From Hymenolepis diminuta (taxonomy: Eukaryota > Platyhelminthes > Cestoda > Cyclophyllidea > Hymenolepididae), in NCBI GenBank assembly GCA_900708905.1, contig CAADRB010000006.1, positions 434,001 through 498,000 of the forward strand: a stretch of DNA of 64,000 bases. The letters are read 5' to 3'. Positions 22,405-37,800 of the stretch are shown here, piece after piece. Made by a program: the position numbers and the translations under genes. Position 1 is the stretch's first letter. Every line of letters begins with the position of its first letter. The notes under the pieces are model-generated. The model ran no database searches and was not told the DNA's origin. It worked only from the letters and a program-made list of their open reading frames with translations.

Positions 22405-25400
22405 GTATAAATGTGATAACTCAAACCCAATACTCTGTTAAAAATGACGCTAAAAAATGTCCGATCTCCTTATGAGTTGGGACTCAATCTAGATGACCGA
22501 AAAGCTGATAAAGCCAGCGCTTTTTTCAGAATGAATTGTGTAAAATTAATGATGAAAGTCTTTTAAATTTGTTTTAAGAAAATTTGATACAAAAATATGG
22601 ACTTGAAAGTAAAAACAAACTGTTAAAGTTGAGAATTTTGGATAAATTTTTTATGCATTTACTTGAGGTAAGGTTTAGCCATAATTGATATAATCTCCAA
22701 GTTTACTTCAATTTTGGCTTAAAATTTTGTAATTTGATCAGCATATTTTGATCTGCAAGGTATATCATAATGCAAAAATTTTTGAAATATTTTGATCCAA
22801 ATAATCGTTAAATTTTGATTGCAAACGGAGAAAATATAATGTCTATTGTGATTGGAAAATTTAACAGAATATATTTCATTAAATACCTTTAAATTTTGTT
22901 TCATTTATGCAAAAAAATGCAAACCAACAGTTATTTTGAATAAGCTATTATTTTAGTATTATTTATTATAATTTAGGAAATTTTCAGTTTTTACTAACGG
23001 ACAGTAATCTTCTGCTTTGGTGAATATGCTGGGAACGTGATTGTATCATTAAGTAAATTTTAAAATCAGATAATGGAATTGTATCGCAGTTAGTCACATT
23101 CCCAGTAGCTTTAACTACTCTCAATAAGTGAAAACGTGCAAATCCGACACTCCAATCACAATATATCCTCACTGACTTTCGAAATCCTATTTTATGCCGT
23201 TTTCTCCATTTAATGTATTTTGAAGGTCATTTTATAAATAATTATTTGAATGATAATTTTCTCTTATAGTAAGTAAATATTATTATTTTTGCTAAATTTA
23301 TAAATAAAAATTTTCAATAATTCCTGAATTTTTATGCTTAAAAATAGTATCAAAATGCGCATTTCGACCATTTTATTTTTGGTTAAACTGGTAGGATTCT
23401 TTGGTAAATACAATGATCAAAATAGTAAATTTTCATATTTTTGTTTGACTATAATTCGAACCGATTAATTATCAGGCACTTTGATTACATGGAAGTTACA
23501 ATTTTAAATAAAAATATTGTAAAATTACTCCTATTTAATGGGCAAAAAATGAATAGCTTCTAGTCCTATTTTAAAAACTTTGAGTTCATGTCTTCATAGC
23601 CTCATCAATAAATTAAACTACTCCTCTAAAATGTCCCTTTTATTGATCAATAGAGGTATAGTAGCCACATATATCTATTAAATAATGAATTATTGCTAAA
23701 AATCTTTCATAAATGTAGTAATTATTAAATTTTCAGGTTTTGAACATATTGTTCTTTCAATGCAGAAATACACATTTGTGACATTTGTATAATCCCAAGG
23801 AAATGTGGCAGTATATTGTTATTCTTTTGTATTTCATTGATTTGAAATATATGAAGTTTCAGGATTTATTTCTTAGTTAATTAAACTGCCTTTATTGAAA
23901 ACATACTACAAACGCTTAAATTGGTTTGTGCTTATTAAATAAAAATATAAATTTTATTCCCTTTAATTTGTATATTTTTTGAGAAAAGGAAATATATTAT
24001 TAATAGACATTAGTACCATTGAAAATTAAAAATTCTACAAAATATTAAACAAATTATATGCGTATCAATAGTTGGATTCACATTATTTTCTAAATTTATT
24101 GCGAAATATGATTTTTTCCAACATAAGTGGATATGATGGTGGTCAGAGTTTTTATGATTTCTTGTAAATTTTTGTCAAGAATTGGATTTACTTTTAATAA
24201 AACTAAAATATGAGAATTTTTAACAAATATGTGGACCTTATGCATAACAATACTGATCTACTGGAACACATTTTTTATTACCAAAACTCAGAAGGGCATC
24301 TATTCTGAAGCCTATCTAACTGAAGACTCCCCATTTCCTTTCCAGTGGATGGTCACCGTATTCACCCGATGCACTCGGATGGTGTTTAAATAAATAAAAC
24401 TTATATGTCATATGGGTTGATAAATTTGAATTCGGGTCACGCAATTGTATAAATGTATTGTAAAAGCATTCTTTGACTTTAGACAATTTCTTCTTGGAAA
24501 AGTCTATTTACCCGATTGCTTTTAAAAAGGATTTAATTATTCATTTCATCGGATTTACACTAGTATTAAGCCATCTTATCTTTTTATTACGGACAACTGT
24601 TGAAAAACCGTTTACTTATACGTAGATAGTCCAAGGCAATGTGAATTTAGAGTTGATGGTGGGTTAAACTTGGCCGTTTTATAGTTTTGCTTACTTTAAC
24701 TTTAAATATTAAACATTAATTTATTCTCATCTCCGCCATGTTACTTAAATTGTCAGTATCTATAATTTTGCAATTATATATCCTAATTTAGATCGCATTG
24801 GTGTTCGATCATGCTGAGTATAGAATCCATTAGGTTGCCATTTATTAAGTAATGAACTCTTCGAAGATAATTAAAATCAGGAAAAAAATCTCGAAATAAA
24901 ATAAAATTTTTGATTCACCGTATAACATTTAGTTAACGCCAAAAGTTCACAGGCGGGAACTAAAATAAATTCTAATTATTAGTATAAAGCAGTTTTTATA
25001 TGAATTTTTATCGGCAAATAGATTAGTAAATAATGTCACATAGTAATGCTTTATATGAAGATAAATTAGAGAAATGTAAAAGATATTCTATATTTATCAT
25101 AACATTTAACATTAATTATCATTAATTCTTCCAAGCCTTATTACCTTTTACATATTATATTCGAAATTTTCATTAAAAACAAAACATTTTTATGAAAAAT
25201 TTTTTACAAGGGCATTTGTATTTAACGAAGACCGTAAATTTTTCCAATAAATGTTAAATAAAGGATGCCTTTTCAATGAATTATGTCGGAATATTTTAAG
25301 TTTTAGCAAAATAGAGTAAATTTATTCAATATACACGTTTATGGTGTTAGGGTATGGTATTATATTAACATTAATAATGTAAATAAAGAAATAAAAATTT

Positions 25401-25873
25401 TACCATTGTCTGAGCTGAAATTTGCGCTAAATTTAAGAAAAAATGTTAGTTTTTTTCATTAAATTCTATATTTGTATTCATTATGATTAACTGGATTATC
25501 TTAGAATTTTTTTGAAATTTTTGACAAATTTATTAACTTAATGGCTATTCTAACGGAGATCAAGCTGGAAACAATTTTAGTGGTAAATTTGCAGTTTTTG
25601 ACTGACGTTTTCAAAGTAGCTTTCCGATTTGATAAGCGTTCTTGTAAAAATAATTTTTTAAGTTTATGTTTTACTTTCTGAAAGGTGGAAGTCTCTAAAA
25701 TTTTAAAATATACTGAAGAGAAAGCGTTCAAAGACGAAGAAAATTGTAACTTGCAGATGGAGAGACTGAGTATGGTGATCGTTTAATAAAATCAGGTTAA
25801 AAGAAATATATACGACAGTAAATTGCGGTCAAAATCTCGATTTTGCATTTTTAATCTGATTTCTGTCTCTTTA
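22405..25873. other. No recognised gene; A+T-rich DNA
   Basis: Highly A+T-rich. A good 3' splice site at 24345 followed by a 16-codon frame ending at TAA 24391-24393 and AATAAA-type hexamers could mimic a terminal exon, but there is no independent support. No conserved protein motif was found. Confidence 0.5.
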
Positions 25874-25879
25874 NNNNNN
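25874..25879. other. Assembly gap (six N)
   Basis: Six N bases inside A+T-rich sequence. The size may be a placeholder, so distances across this point should not be trusted to the base. Confidence 0.95.
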
Positions 25880-28800
25880 TGTGCGGATAATATAAGTAAG
25901 ACGTAAGTTGGGAAACAATATATTGACAAAACATTTATTAAACCAATTTAAAACAAAAAGTACTTTAAAACAAACAGTTAAGAGGGAATATGAAATTGGA
26001 ATATTTATTTATTTTATTGCTTTAAAACTTTAGTAATTTGCTCAAACTTTTTATTTTTTCCAGTTTTCCTTGAAAATATTTAGAAATAAATATGGCTTTT
26101 TTATTAGTTCAACAAAATTTTAAATTATAAAAGATAAATTTTTAATTTTAACCAAAGCGCTAACTAGAAGTTTAGATTTAAGAAAACATTATATTATGCC
26201 TGAAATTAATGTTAGTCGATGAAGTTAGAAGGCACCGAAAATTTAAGGTTCACTTTCAGTAAAATAAGATTAATAATTTATTTACTGCAAGCCACGTTTA
26301 TTTTCATTTATTTACTATGTTCTAAAAATGTAACGCATATCCCTTTTGTACAATTATAACGCAGCAAGTCAGCTCATATATGACAGTGCAAACCTTAATA
26401 AGATAAAACATGTCCGGTTTCTGTTTTTCATATGTATGGAATTAAAAAAAGTTTTAAATACTGCTAATAATCATGCTCATTAAAGCCAGAAAGTTGAAAT
26501 TATCAAAATTCTGAAAGAGTGCATGATTTATCAAGTGTTAGTAGACGATGAGACTACCAATATGAAGAAGGATGCTAAATTTACATGAATGGTAGATTAA
26601 TTCCACTATCCACTAGGTAGTATACGAAACAACTCATTTCACCATTTCCAAAATTCTAACGTCAGAGTCTCTCAAACACGCAGATTTCAGAGCTTTAGGG
26701 CATATTAACAAGCGAGTCATGCTACACAGATGGTATACAAGGGCACTGATGACGCTCAAAAACCATAACTTGTTATGAATAAACATATGTATGGCATTCA
26801 TAGAATATGAATGAATTCACTTTCGGTTGATAACTAATTATAATAACTTTTGATTTTCTTAAAATTGCTGTTCGTTTATATATTACGATTTGGTTATACC
26901 CCTCAAGAAAAAATATTTCCAGACACAAAATTTCTAATCTTGTGATCGGTCAGAAAAGAAAAATGTAATTAAAATCGTTTCAAACTGTCCCAAACTGATG
27001 TAAATTTTATAGATTTTGTTATTAAGAAATAGAAATCCAACAATCCTTCATACGACAGAGTTATATTTTTAAAATCTTACTTATTTTTGCAATATGGCTT
27101 CTGTGAAGATAGAAAAACTGTGGCATTATAAAAACCTAAATTATATGGTGAAAACTAGTTTTTATTCAGAAAACTTTTTTACAGAGCACAAATTTAATCA
27201 CTGACTTGACTACAAGTATTTTTTAAAGATTTAATGGTATCCTTCATTATTACACAGCAAAAAACACCTAAATATGATAGGACGCATCACAGTATAACGA
27301 ACGTTAGAACAAAGATATGTAAGGGAATAAAATCTGAAATGAAAAAAAACGCCCTAGATACCTGACTTAATATCGTCGCTTTAAAATAAAATTTTCTTCA
27401 TTTGCATTGGAATTCCTATTTTTTAAAAGCAATCCTCAGTATCTAGTCCGGGGAGTGCAAACAAAAGTACTTCAACTCATTAGTGAACATGCTACTGTTA
27501 GTGGCATACGCTATGCAATTAAATAAGAGACTAATAATCTGTGCAAGTAAGCGGAGCTTAGTGAGTTTCGTGAGGTTAAACATATTTGTGTGGTTGTATA
27601 TCTGCAAACATTAGCCTATACCGGCTTAAAGACATTCCATAATGAATACGGGAATGGTGTAACCACCCAGTCCTTAAACTCTCTCCACCCATTTGAGAAG
27701 TTGGCTTTTATTTGGCGTCAGGTAACTTATAGCTGGATCGTGAAAAATGCGATCAAGATGCCGCAAAAGAAATAAAATCTTCGTTTATAAAAATCAGCAC
27801 GATTGTCCCCAATTGCCTTGAAAGTTTTTCTCCATTAGAAATGAATTTCTAATGCATCCTGAAAATGTTCGGAAAAAAGAGGTATAAATTGCAATTTACT
27901 CTCAAGAGATTCTTTTTAAGGAAGACCTCTTCGCATTTTACCTCTCTTCCTGTTAAGTTACTGTAATATTTAAATACTCCTTACTATTTAATAATTATGT
28001 ATGAATAAATAATAAATTCTTCTTTTAAAATCGTGTTTGTGATGCGAATTTTTAATAATCAGATGGATTTATTAGATAATCCCTGTTGCATAATGATATA
28101 ATTATCAACCGTATATTTTTGATGAATCATATTTTTACGAGAGAATCTTAATTTTGAAATTATCATATATGAGATTAATTTAGTTTACTACTATTTGTTT
28201 GATTAATGTATATTTTAGATGGGTAGTTAACGTAATAGGTCCACTATTTATTTAGCTTAATGCATATTAAAATAGTGGGATTGCATTACCTAAAAGGGTT
28301 ACCTTTAAAATGCTTAAAATAAGCTGCTCAGTGAATTCGGTGAAGAATTTTCTAATGCCAATTCCATCAAGTATCAATTTCCGATACTATGTGATCGAGA
28401 GACCGTTCAAATTTTAGTAAAATTTAATGGGATTGAGAGATCAGCGGTGAAATTAGAAGATTTTGATTTTGAAACTAACAATTTCACCACAAGTCAAATT
28501 GAAACAATCACAACATTGTCGTCAAGGTTCTTTGACTTGGGCATTAGAGCTCATACCGTTATACATATGTTGGGTTTTCAAGAATCAAATTTGAAATTGG
28601 CAACATTTTTGGCATCTTACTTTTCTTGAAACTTCACATTTTATAATAATCACAGAAGGCATAACTTGAATTAACCGATTTCAAAAGGTCAAATAGGTAG
28701 TATCACTCCCATCATTGAACATGTGGAGCTTCTATTCGGCATGGTTTTTTAATTAGCAACTAGCATATTTGCCTTTTAGAGGTTACTAGCTTATTTATAT

Positions 28801-31800
28801 AAGTTTTCACGTTTTTACCACAAAATTAACATGAAAAATTTATTAAATGGCTAAGATATTTTGCACTTTGAACCTTCAACTGGGAGAAGCTCATTGATTT
28901 AAAACATTTTTATTTAAAGGTTAGGTGATGCAACTAGTTAACTCCAAAATTCCTCCAGAGCTTCGGAACACGTACATATTTTATGAAATTATCTTTCTAT
29001 ATTATCATGTAAAAGCAAACGCCATACTTATTTATGGTAAAAAAATATTGGTATTGAAGACAAATTAAAATCCTTAGACTCTTATTTATGTCTGGTAGAA
29101 ATATGTAAAGTTTTTTAAAATGCAATTCTTCTACAAAATATATATTTTCTCATAAATACATTAAGTGTGCTTCTATTTAAAAAATTCCATTAAAAATTTG
29201 AACACACCAATCCATATACGAAAAATTTGAGTTCGGAAAATCAAACTTAATCGAAATATGGCGAGCTGGGTGGAAAGGGTATGAATTAAAAAACACAATT
29301 ATACGGAGATGGCAATAAACGGGAAAGAATATCAGATAACTTAGGCAAGAGATAATGACAAAGCAATTATTTTTAATCAAATCGTATTTTTTATTAGCTC
29401 AGTTTATTTAACATTGTTAAGGTCTTTCAAAAGTGAGTGGATATTAAAAATTTATAGCATTCAAAATTTCCGCTTAAATAACGAAGCCAAATAAAAGTTC
29501 AGTGCATGCAGAATAAAATAAAATTTTTTCATGTGTCTTATTTGTTTATTAACTCTCTAACTCAAAGCATACAACATTAATTGAGGCAATTAAATAGATA
29601 ATGCTAATGAAGGGTGACAGCGGATTTACTTTTATTTTATTTCATTAAGTTTATATTCTAACATAATCTATGGTTAAAGTGAAGCAGGCGAAATGGGATT
29701 CCTGTAAATAACTCCTGGATTAAATGTTTTATTCGGATCTCGGAAAAAGCGATATGCAGTTGCAAATTATCTGCTCTGCTCGTAAGCGCACTATCCAATT
29801 TACGAAAAGGAGTATTAATACAACATTTTCCTTGCTGGCTGGAGTGTTGGATTTATTCCACAATTGCATTTACTTGAATTTCAGCAAAATATAGCAACAT
29901 ACGGGCGTTTATTACCACCAGGATGATAAGCATGCAAACTCAGATAAAGTTATGACTTAATTGGAAATACACAAGCTGACTAGTTTATTTTCATTAACTG
30001 AATTTATTTACAACTAAAATTTTTCTAGTAATTCATAATCAGGATTTTAAAGTATTTACCCAAACAGCGATGAAACAACTCTGCTAAGGTAAGCTGCCTT
30101 AGCTTATATTAAAGCTGAAAATCTTAGCTTATACCATCTCTGAAATGTCTGAGATGAAACTTGTGATTTACGATTTCAGACGTTAACTTTCTTTAGACAA
30201 CAAACGAATAATAGCCGGATTTTGAAATATGTAACCATGAGACTGTGAAAAATTAATAATCTAGTATTTATAAAAATTAATGTAATTATTCCACAATTAA
30301 CTTGAAAATTATTCATAAATTATTCATTTCAACTTGAGCTCCAGAAATACCTTCACCATTCAAAAAAATAAATTTTCATATTTTAATTTTCCCTCTATTT
30401 GCTCACTGTATTACTTCAGGTTTGAATTGGTTTTGCTCAAATCTCAGTTGTGATATAAATATTATCAGATTACTATTTGACGATCGAAATGACTTAAGAT
30501 AATGAAATTGCAAATTTAGTACACACATACAAAGTAACGGAGCAATTGGAATCAACTTACTGCCTAAACGGACCACATAGTAGACTGTTAAGGCAATTAT
30601 CAAGGAGACTTTAATTGCTCCCTGATATTGATTGAGTGTGTCTGCAGAATTACCGGGAATTGAATCAACAACATTTCATATATACCTGAAACCATTTTGA
30701 AAGCGATTAAGTCTTATTGATGTCATAATGATGAAAGCTAAGTTCACTTTTGGGTAAATTGTATTGATTTTTCAAATGAAACATTGTTTTGAGGAGTAAA
30801 TTTCACTATTCTGTAAAAATTTTCTTGTAGAGTTGAGAATTAGCAAGATTTGTTATTTGAAACTTTTTGGAATGGTGACCGATAGTAAAGGAACGGTGTT
30901 CTTTCGTTGCATCAATTGTTATAAGTCTCTAAATACTAAGACAGAAGAAAAGGTACAATACCGAAAGTTACGCAAGCGATCTCGGATGGCATCAACATTC
31001 ATCGGTAGTTTTTTAATGTGCACATTTTTTGATATATTGATTTCGATAGCATAATTTAGAAATGGAACCTAAAGGCCACAATATTTGAAAAAGAATAAAT
31101 CCTATTACGAAGTGAAACAATAGGGAACAGTTTACTGACTGCTTGTCAATTATGAAACCAAGTCTAAAATATATTTCTTTTACGAAACGCCACGCTTGGA
31201 CACAGAACTAGATGAGTGAGCGTTGATTTTAAAAAATGACTTAATATTTTGTTATTTTAAAGGGGCTTATCTTCCATTGATTTCAACAGTCAATCATGTA
31301 TGGCATTTTGATCAATTATAAGTAAAGTAGTAGTAAGGTAGGACTTTTTGACCTTTGAGTCAACGCAGAATATGTAGATTAATATCTTCACAGCTACATT
31401 CCATTCAATAAAAAGTAAAGGGTACTAAGAATAAGAGAAAAAATTTAGCTGTACATTTTGCAATTCTAATGCTAGGAAGAATATTTGAAGCCATTTCTGT
31501 AATATTTAAATTCACTTTCTAATTTCATCTAACTGTTCGTGGCTGTAAGAAGATATAAAAGAACTAAAATCCTGTCGTAATTGTTTTTCCACTTCAGACT
31601 CCGTATCATTCTTTACTGGAGCATTTTGCGATATTCCGAATTCAGACGTTATTCAATAATTGCAAATTGTAAAATTTCTGGTGCTTTGTTTCAAGAAAAA
31701 AGTTTAAAAGAGCATGTAAAACAAACTTTTACAAAATTTTGATCGATTTAATTTACTCCTTTTAACCACCGTCATTTGTCAAATGAGAAAGAATTTAGAT

Positions 31801-34800
31801 ATTTTAATAATATCTTAATAAAAAACAAAGACAGTTGCCTATAAAATAGCTTTATTTTTTTCTTATTCATCAAAAAGCACAATACAAAAACACGTAGAGG
31901 GAACAATAACTAAATTGTTGAGTTTTTGACTAGTAAAGTTAATGATAAATTTATTTGTTTAAAGAGAGCATCGAATATGAGAATAGAAAGAAAGGACGCA
32001 TAGTTTACACACCCTACTAAATTGAACGAAGACACCTGCGAGGCCTCATGATGGCTTATTTCATTTTAATTTTTCTTTTCACCTTTGATTCGTAATGTCT
32101 GGTTCTGAAGTTCATATTCATTAAAGTATCTACCCTCCACTTCGTTGAACTGTCATGAATTTGGAATAAGGAATGAACTATTTCTTGGTGCGATTTGAAT
32201 ATGTTTTCATATCAAGCATATTATTATATGATATTAAGAATAATTATCATTCATAACAGCTTTCCTAAATAATTGAAAATGTTTGATCATTAGTTAATGT
32301 TCGCTTTCTATGAGATTAAAATGCTCTATAATATTATTTTCTTTCGGTCTTATTAGCAGTAAAACATATTCTTGTTAAAATCCTCCTGGTTTTCTACTGA
32401 TTAAATTTACATAAATTAAAATTGACATGAGCCATGTCGCTTTAGTAAATTGATGTTAAAATAAGTGGAAGATAAGAGGTAACTATAATTTTTTTCTTTT
32501 TTTTCAGATATTAATTAAATCTTCGTAGACAATGATTCAATTTTATATTGAAGTGATTACATGCATAATGTATTATAATTTAATTCACAAGACAGAGTAG
32601 TGGAGCTAATTTATCAATATGAAAATCACTTTGCAATGATGTTGTAAATAGATATATCAAAATTGTGGGATAGTTGTTATTACCTTTTATTGGCAATCAA
32701 GAATCTTTAGTATTTTAAAGTCAGTAATTTGGTACTATCTTTAAAATTTCAAACAAAGTAAATTTATATATAATTTTTATTTGTTAATACTTTATTGCCA
32801 TTTCGGATAACTGATTCCAGATAATTAAATTTATATTTGCGGTTCAATTTGTATCTAAGTTATATCTTAAACATACGTCTCATGAGTGCTTATATTTAAT
32901 AGGCCAAAGGTGGCAATTCAGTTCTGTGCGGCTTCAGAACGCCTTCCCTCTATCCAGGTTAATTTGTCCTTCGCAAAAACAAGACAAATATTTCACTCTA
33001 ATGTTCACATTTTATATCATATATGCTTATTTGGATTTGATGACTTGTCAGTTCACAGATAATAATTGAAAATTAGAATTCGCTTAGGTTAAAGCCAGAG
33101 ATTTAATTTGTAAATATCATCAAGTATGTTCTATGATTAAAAAATATTGAATATATTCTTAAGCAATTTATTTTTTACTAAGGAACTGAGTATTTGAGGA
33201 ATTAAGACGTATGATTTGTAAACAAATACATTTTAATTCGAAACGACCACAAAGTACCTATATGAATTCATTATTTTTTGCATGACAGAAGGGGCTTAAT
33301 TATCTATTAAGCAATTATTTATATATAAAGGGCTTCCTAATACTAACTGGAATGCCCACTTTGTTAAGTTATTAACAGTAAAGCACAGAATATTTAAACT
33401 CCCTACCATCCAGTGCTACTAAATTTTCAGTCCCAGTTTACTCTGACTCGGAAAAGGAGGAAGTTATAGAATACGTCTAATATGACTGATTCAAATTGAG
33501 CTGTATTTTGGAGACGGGCTTAATCTGACTTAATGAGATGGCTCATTAACGAAAGTCCGGAATCATTACTTCGTTAATTTGCAACTGATTCAAATTTTTT
33601 TAACGAAAACGAGGACTAGAGGAAAGCACAAAAGCGCCTATTTATACAATCAATTCAATCAATTTTTTAAAAATATAATTTTAATTTTATATTAACTTAT
33701 ATTACACTTTGGTTTAGAGATTATCCTATAAGTACCAAAAATGGATTTTATTCTAATTATGTCTGGTTTGATACTTGAATTTAAATATTTTTTGGTTTTG
33801 ACTAAAATGGTTAACTATTTTTTTCATCTGTTTTCTGTTGTTTGATATCACAAATACTAATATCACTTATTTTCTTTCTCATTCAGATCAGAATATCAAG
33901 CCCTTAAGCGCATATTACTCAAGGTTATGTATTTAGCCCTCAACTAATTGAAAGAATGCAGTTCTTCATGTTGCGTAATTTTGTTTAAATAAATTTAATC
34001 ACTAAATGTTTAAGAATTTATTGACTAGTTGTATGATTTAGATTTTTTGCAATATGTTTACGGTTATTTTCATCCTGCCATTAATATATGGGTCAAATGA
34101 TAATAATTTATTTGAGGAAAATTATTTATAAAAGTTTAATGTACTAAAAGTACAGATCATAGTGTATATGAATCGTTTAAAATTATTAACGTCGTGGAAA
34201 GCAAAAATACTTTATAAGTTTTAACCACAAACGGAATCTGAAAACACCAAAAAGTAAAACTGTTCTGAGAGACAAAAAATGCGAGTGTAGAATGGAAATG
34301 CAAGGAAAAGTCCAGTCATAAGAAGAATCTATTTTTCTTGCAATTTTAGGAGCAATCAATCGCTCACAATGCAATATTTAAATGTCCAACGCCTTAATTT
34401 TGCAATTTATTCCCCAGGTTTCTCGGCGAATTCATATTTGCAACAATCGGGGCTTGTTAACAAGCTAATTTAACAAAGTGGTCAGACAGATAAAGTTGAT
34501 TCACTCATACACATACGCGAGCATGCGCAGATAAGCTGGACAAACACCGCATTTTTATGGATACCTTTGCTTCAGTAATAAAATAATTTTATTACAACAT
34601 GCGCTTCCATTTTTTCTATTTATTAATGCAAATGCATGCAAGTGCAGGTCTGAAGTACCTCTCACTGAAACCCTAATAAAAATGATTTTCTGCCAACTTT
34701 GGGAATTTTGTATTCGTTTTCAAGACAATCATTCCCAATATAGAACTATTATTCTATGCATAATGCCACTTTCTAATGTAAAAACGATAATAATTTCACT

Positions 34801-37800
34801 TACCAACCATATAGGTACTTACAGAGCAGTAAATTATTAAGGATAATTAATTTTAAAAATAAAAACATATGAGTCACTTAAATATTCCGTATATTTTGAA
34901 ACACTGTAAGATTTCACTGAGAGCAATAGTGAATAACTTTTGAGTTGATTTTCAATTAAAGGCAGAAAAATAATTTGATTGCTTACTGATTTGGTGGAGA
35001 GTTTAATAAATTTATAAAATGAATTCTTTAAGATTTATCAGCGCCTCCCTTTTTGTGAGACAGTGGAACAACATCTGGAGTAAGTCAGAGTTGTCTTTCT
35101 GAAAATTCAACAATTTAATGAGAAAATGAATATATATTTAAAGAAACAAATTAAAAAAATGGATTAATCGCTTTAAAATATTAGTAATCTGAAGAGAAAA
35201 ACCCTAGTACACTTGGTGTTTGTATTATTTATATTCAGTCTGATTTCTTTTCCAATTCAGGCATTATTCTTATTTATATTGTAGGTCTTTCCTCTGGAAT
35301 TTGTATTTCGTGGGGAAGAACATGCATCCGAGAATACGCAATTAAAAGACGGTTGGATAGGAAATTTTATTTTACAATTGCGGTTTATCTGGCATGAATT
35401 CATTGCGCCCTGACAGAGTTCACCACCATTCAAGTTGTTGTCAAAACAGTATTTTGAGAAAAGGCTCGTAATTCTGCCCTATTGGTATTTGCAGACTATA
35501 TTTTGGAACTGTAAAATTATAAAACAGGCACGTTGTAGAACATAAGCGTCAACTGAACAATTGTATTTCCAATGTATTCATTCTTTTCTTAAGCACTGCA
35601 GTTAATTCAAATGAAATCTTATCTATTTTAAATCTCTCAGTTAATATTGGTTCAAAACAGTTGACTTTCTAGCGTTTTTTTAATTTAATCCGATGTCGTA
35701 AGTTAACGTTTATTGAGTATTAATTTTGAATCAAAATTACACTTAGTTAGTGTTTGCAGCAACCAGTTTCTTGTTACTATATTCCATAATAAGAAATTAA
35801 CATTTAAACGTTGTGGAATGCAAATGAAAATTGATGCTCGCCAACTTTGATTATTTCATTTTCACCTGTTACTTAACTCTTCATAACCTAATTATGGGTT
35901 GTGAAGACAACCAAGGGAAAACAGTCGAGCTGAAGCATGTACTAACTGTATGAAAATTAAATTTGGAAATAGTAATAAAAGGGATAATACCAGTCTCTGA
36001 AAAGAAATAATGATCGTAAATCAAACTGTAATTATTATAAAGTTTTATTTGTAAAAGTTTTATCAAATTCGTCTGAAAATAAATACATTTCAAAGTCATT
36101 TACATTCAAACATCTTTAGAATTTTTGATATGAAACTAGTAATTGGACTCATTTAATTTCAATTTCTTAATAATTTTCATATTCTAGAGTTGCATCCTTT
36201 GTTAATCAAGGACACAAATTTACTTAACTTCTGTAAACAAGAGTGAACTATGTTTAGTCTTCGTTAAGTAGTCTTTTTATTCAAGATTTAAAATTAAGAT
36301 TACATTGTAACTTTTCAAACGTACAGAAAAGTAGGATTCATAAATTTTATATGATTAATAATGAAAAGTCTATGTCATTTACTGCTAATTGGAGGATTTT
36401 TTCAGATAATTAGTGCTTGATCAACTAAAGAAAATGTTGAAATACTAACTCTTACAGGCATATTGCATAATAAACGGACAATTTATCTTACCGATAACTA
36501 AAGAAAGAAGAAGAAGAAGAAATATTATCCTCAGAAATTGTATAATCGATTGATCAATGTTTGAACATCTTGGACATGATTCCACTTAGGAGTTCAAAAG
36601 ACAAATCCAGGTATGTAAGAGGTGATGAATAAAGTGAATGCATGCACGAATGTGTCAGTTATATAAGACATTTATTGATAATTTGATATTCCCCCCGATA
36701 TCCTTTTTATTCCTTGCCTTACATTGGATGAATTACTGCCAACTTACTAATACAAATTATTATCCGATTGAAAATATTTGTATCATCTATCATTCAAATA
36801 TTTATGCTTCATTTTATAATCAACATGGTAAAGCAAAATTTTATAACGTATTTTGATCAATTAAGGTCATCCAAATATGTCAAATAGCGAATATTAGTTA
36901 GTGGTAAACTAGTAGGGGGTGAAATAAAAGTTGGAAATCAGGTTTTCAAAAGTATTACTTAATTTGAATTTCGAAGACACATAGTCATCAATTTTTAATA
37001 AGGACCATAGTTCTCTATGGAGGGTTCACTTGTTTGAAGTCCCTCAATTTGACTCCGTGAGTTTATTTACACCAACTCAGAACTTTATACTTGTTTAAAT
37101 AATTGATTGGCAACATTAATTCATCTGTTTGTAATTATTACAGGCGGAAAAATGAAAATGATTGGATAAATATAATTGTATAATTTAATAATAATGACAA
37201 ATATGCTCATAAATCTAAAAAAGGTCAACTGGACCAGAGACATAGTTGCATATATTACGAAATTTATGTAATTTGACATACATTCGGTTGCATTCAGTGT
37301 TGGAAAGCCATGTACCAAATTGCTTTACGCAATTAAACTCTAAAATAAAAACGAACTTTGGTATCTACCCTTGATATAATATTTCAGGCCTCCACAAATG
37401 TAATATTTTAATCTTTTTATTCATAGTAATATCTAACTCTTCTACAGTATCGCAAACACCAAGAAATGCAAAATTTTACTGAAAAACTAACAATTTTTCT
37501 TTCATCATTTCAATTTTTGGCAACATTAAACGTATCTTTTGCGAGAAAAGTGAGATCAATTATTATTTATTTGTTCATTATTGGAACGTTTTTGGATAAC
37601 TGGCAAGATGGTATTTTAAATTTTTACTCTATTGGTTCTTTCGATGGTCTTTCACTTTAACAAGTTGGCAATCAACATGGTCCATTCTGTGTTTAAATGG
37701 GCACAATTTTTAAAATTAGTGATGCGTTATATTTGATAGAATTAAGTCTTTTCAAAATAATAAATTAAATAAATTTACTCAGTCAATCGTGAAAGGGAAT

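Noticed and set aside
24346..24393. Possible terminal exon: tttcctttccag| then 16 codons, TAA and AATAAA-like hexamers
   Set aside because: The splice site is good, but the peptide is too short to judge and no upstream exon was found; the channel gene upstream already has its own stop and poly(A) signal.
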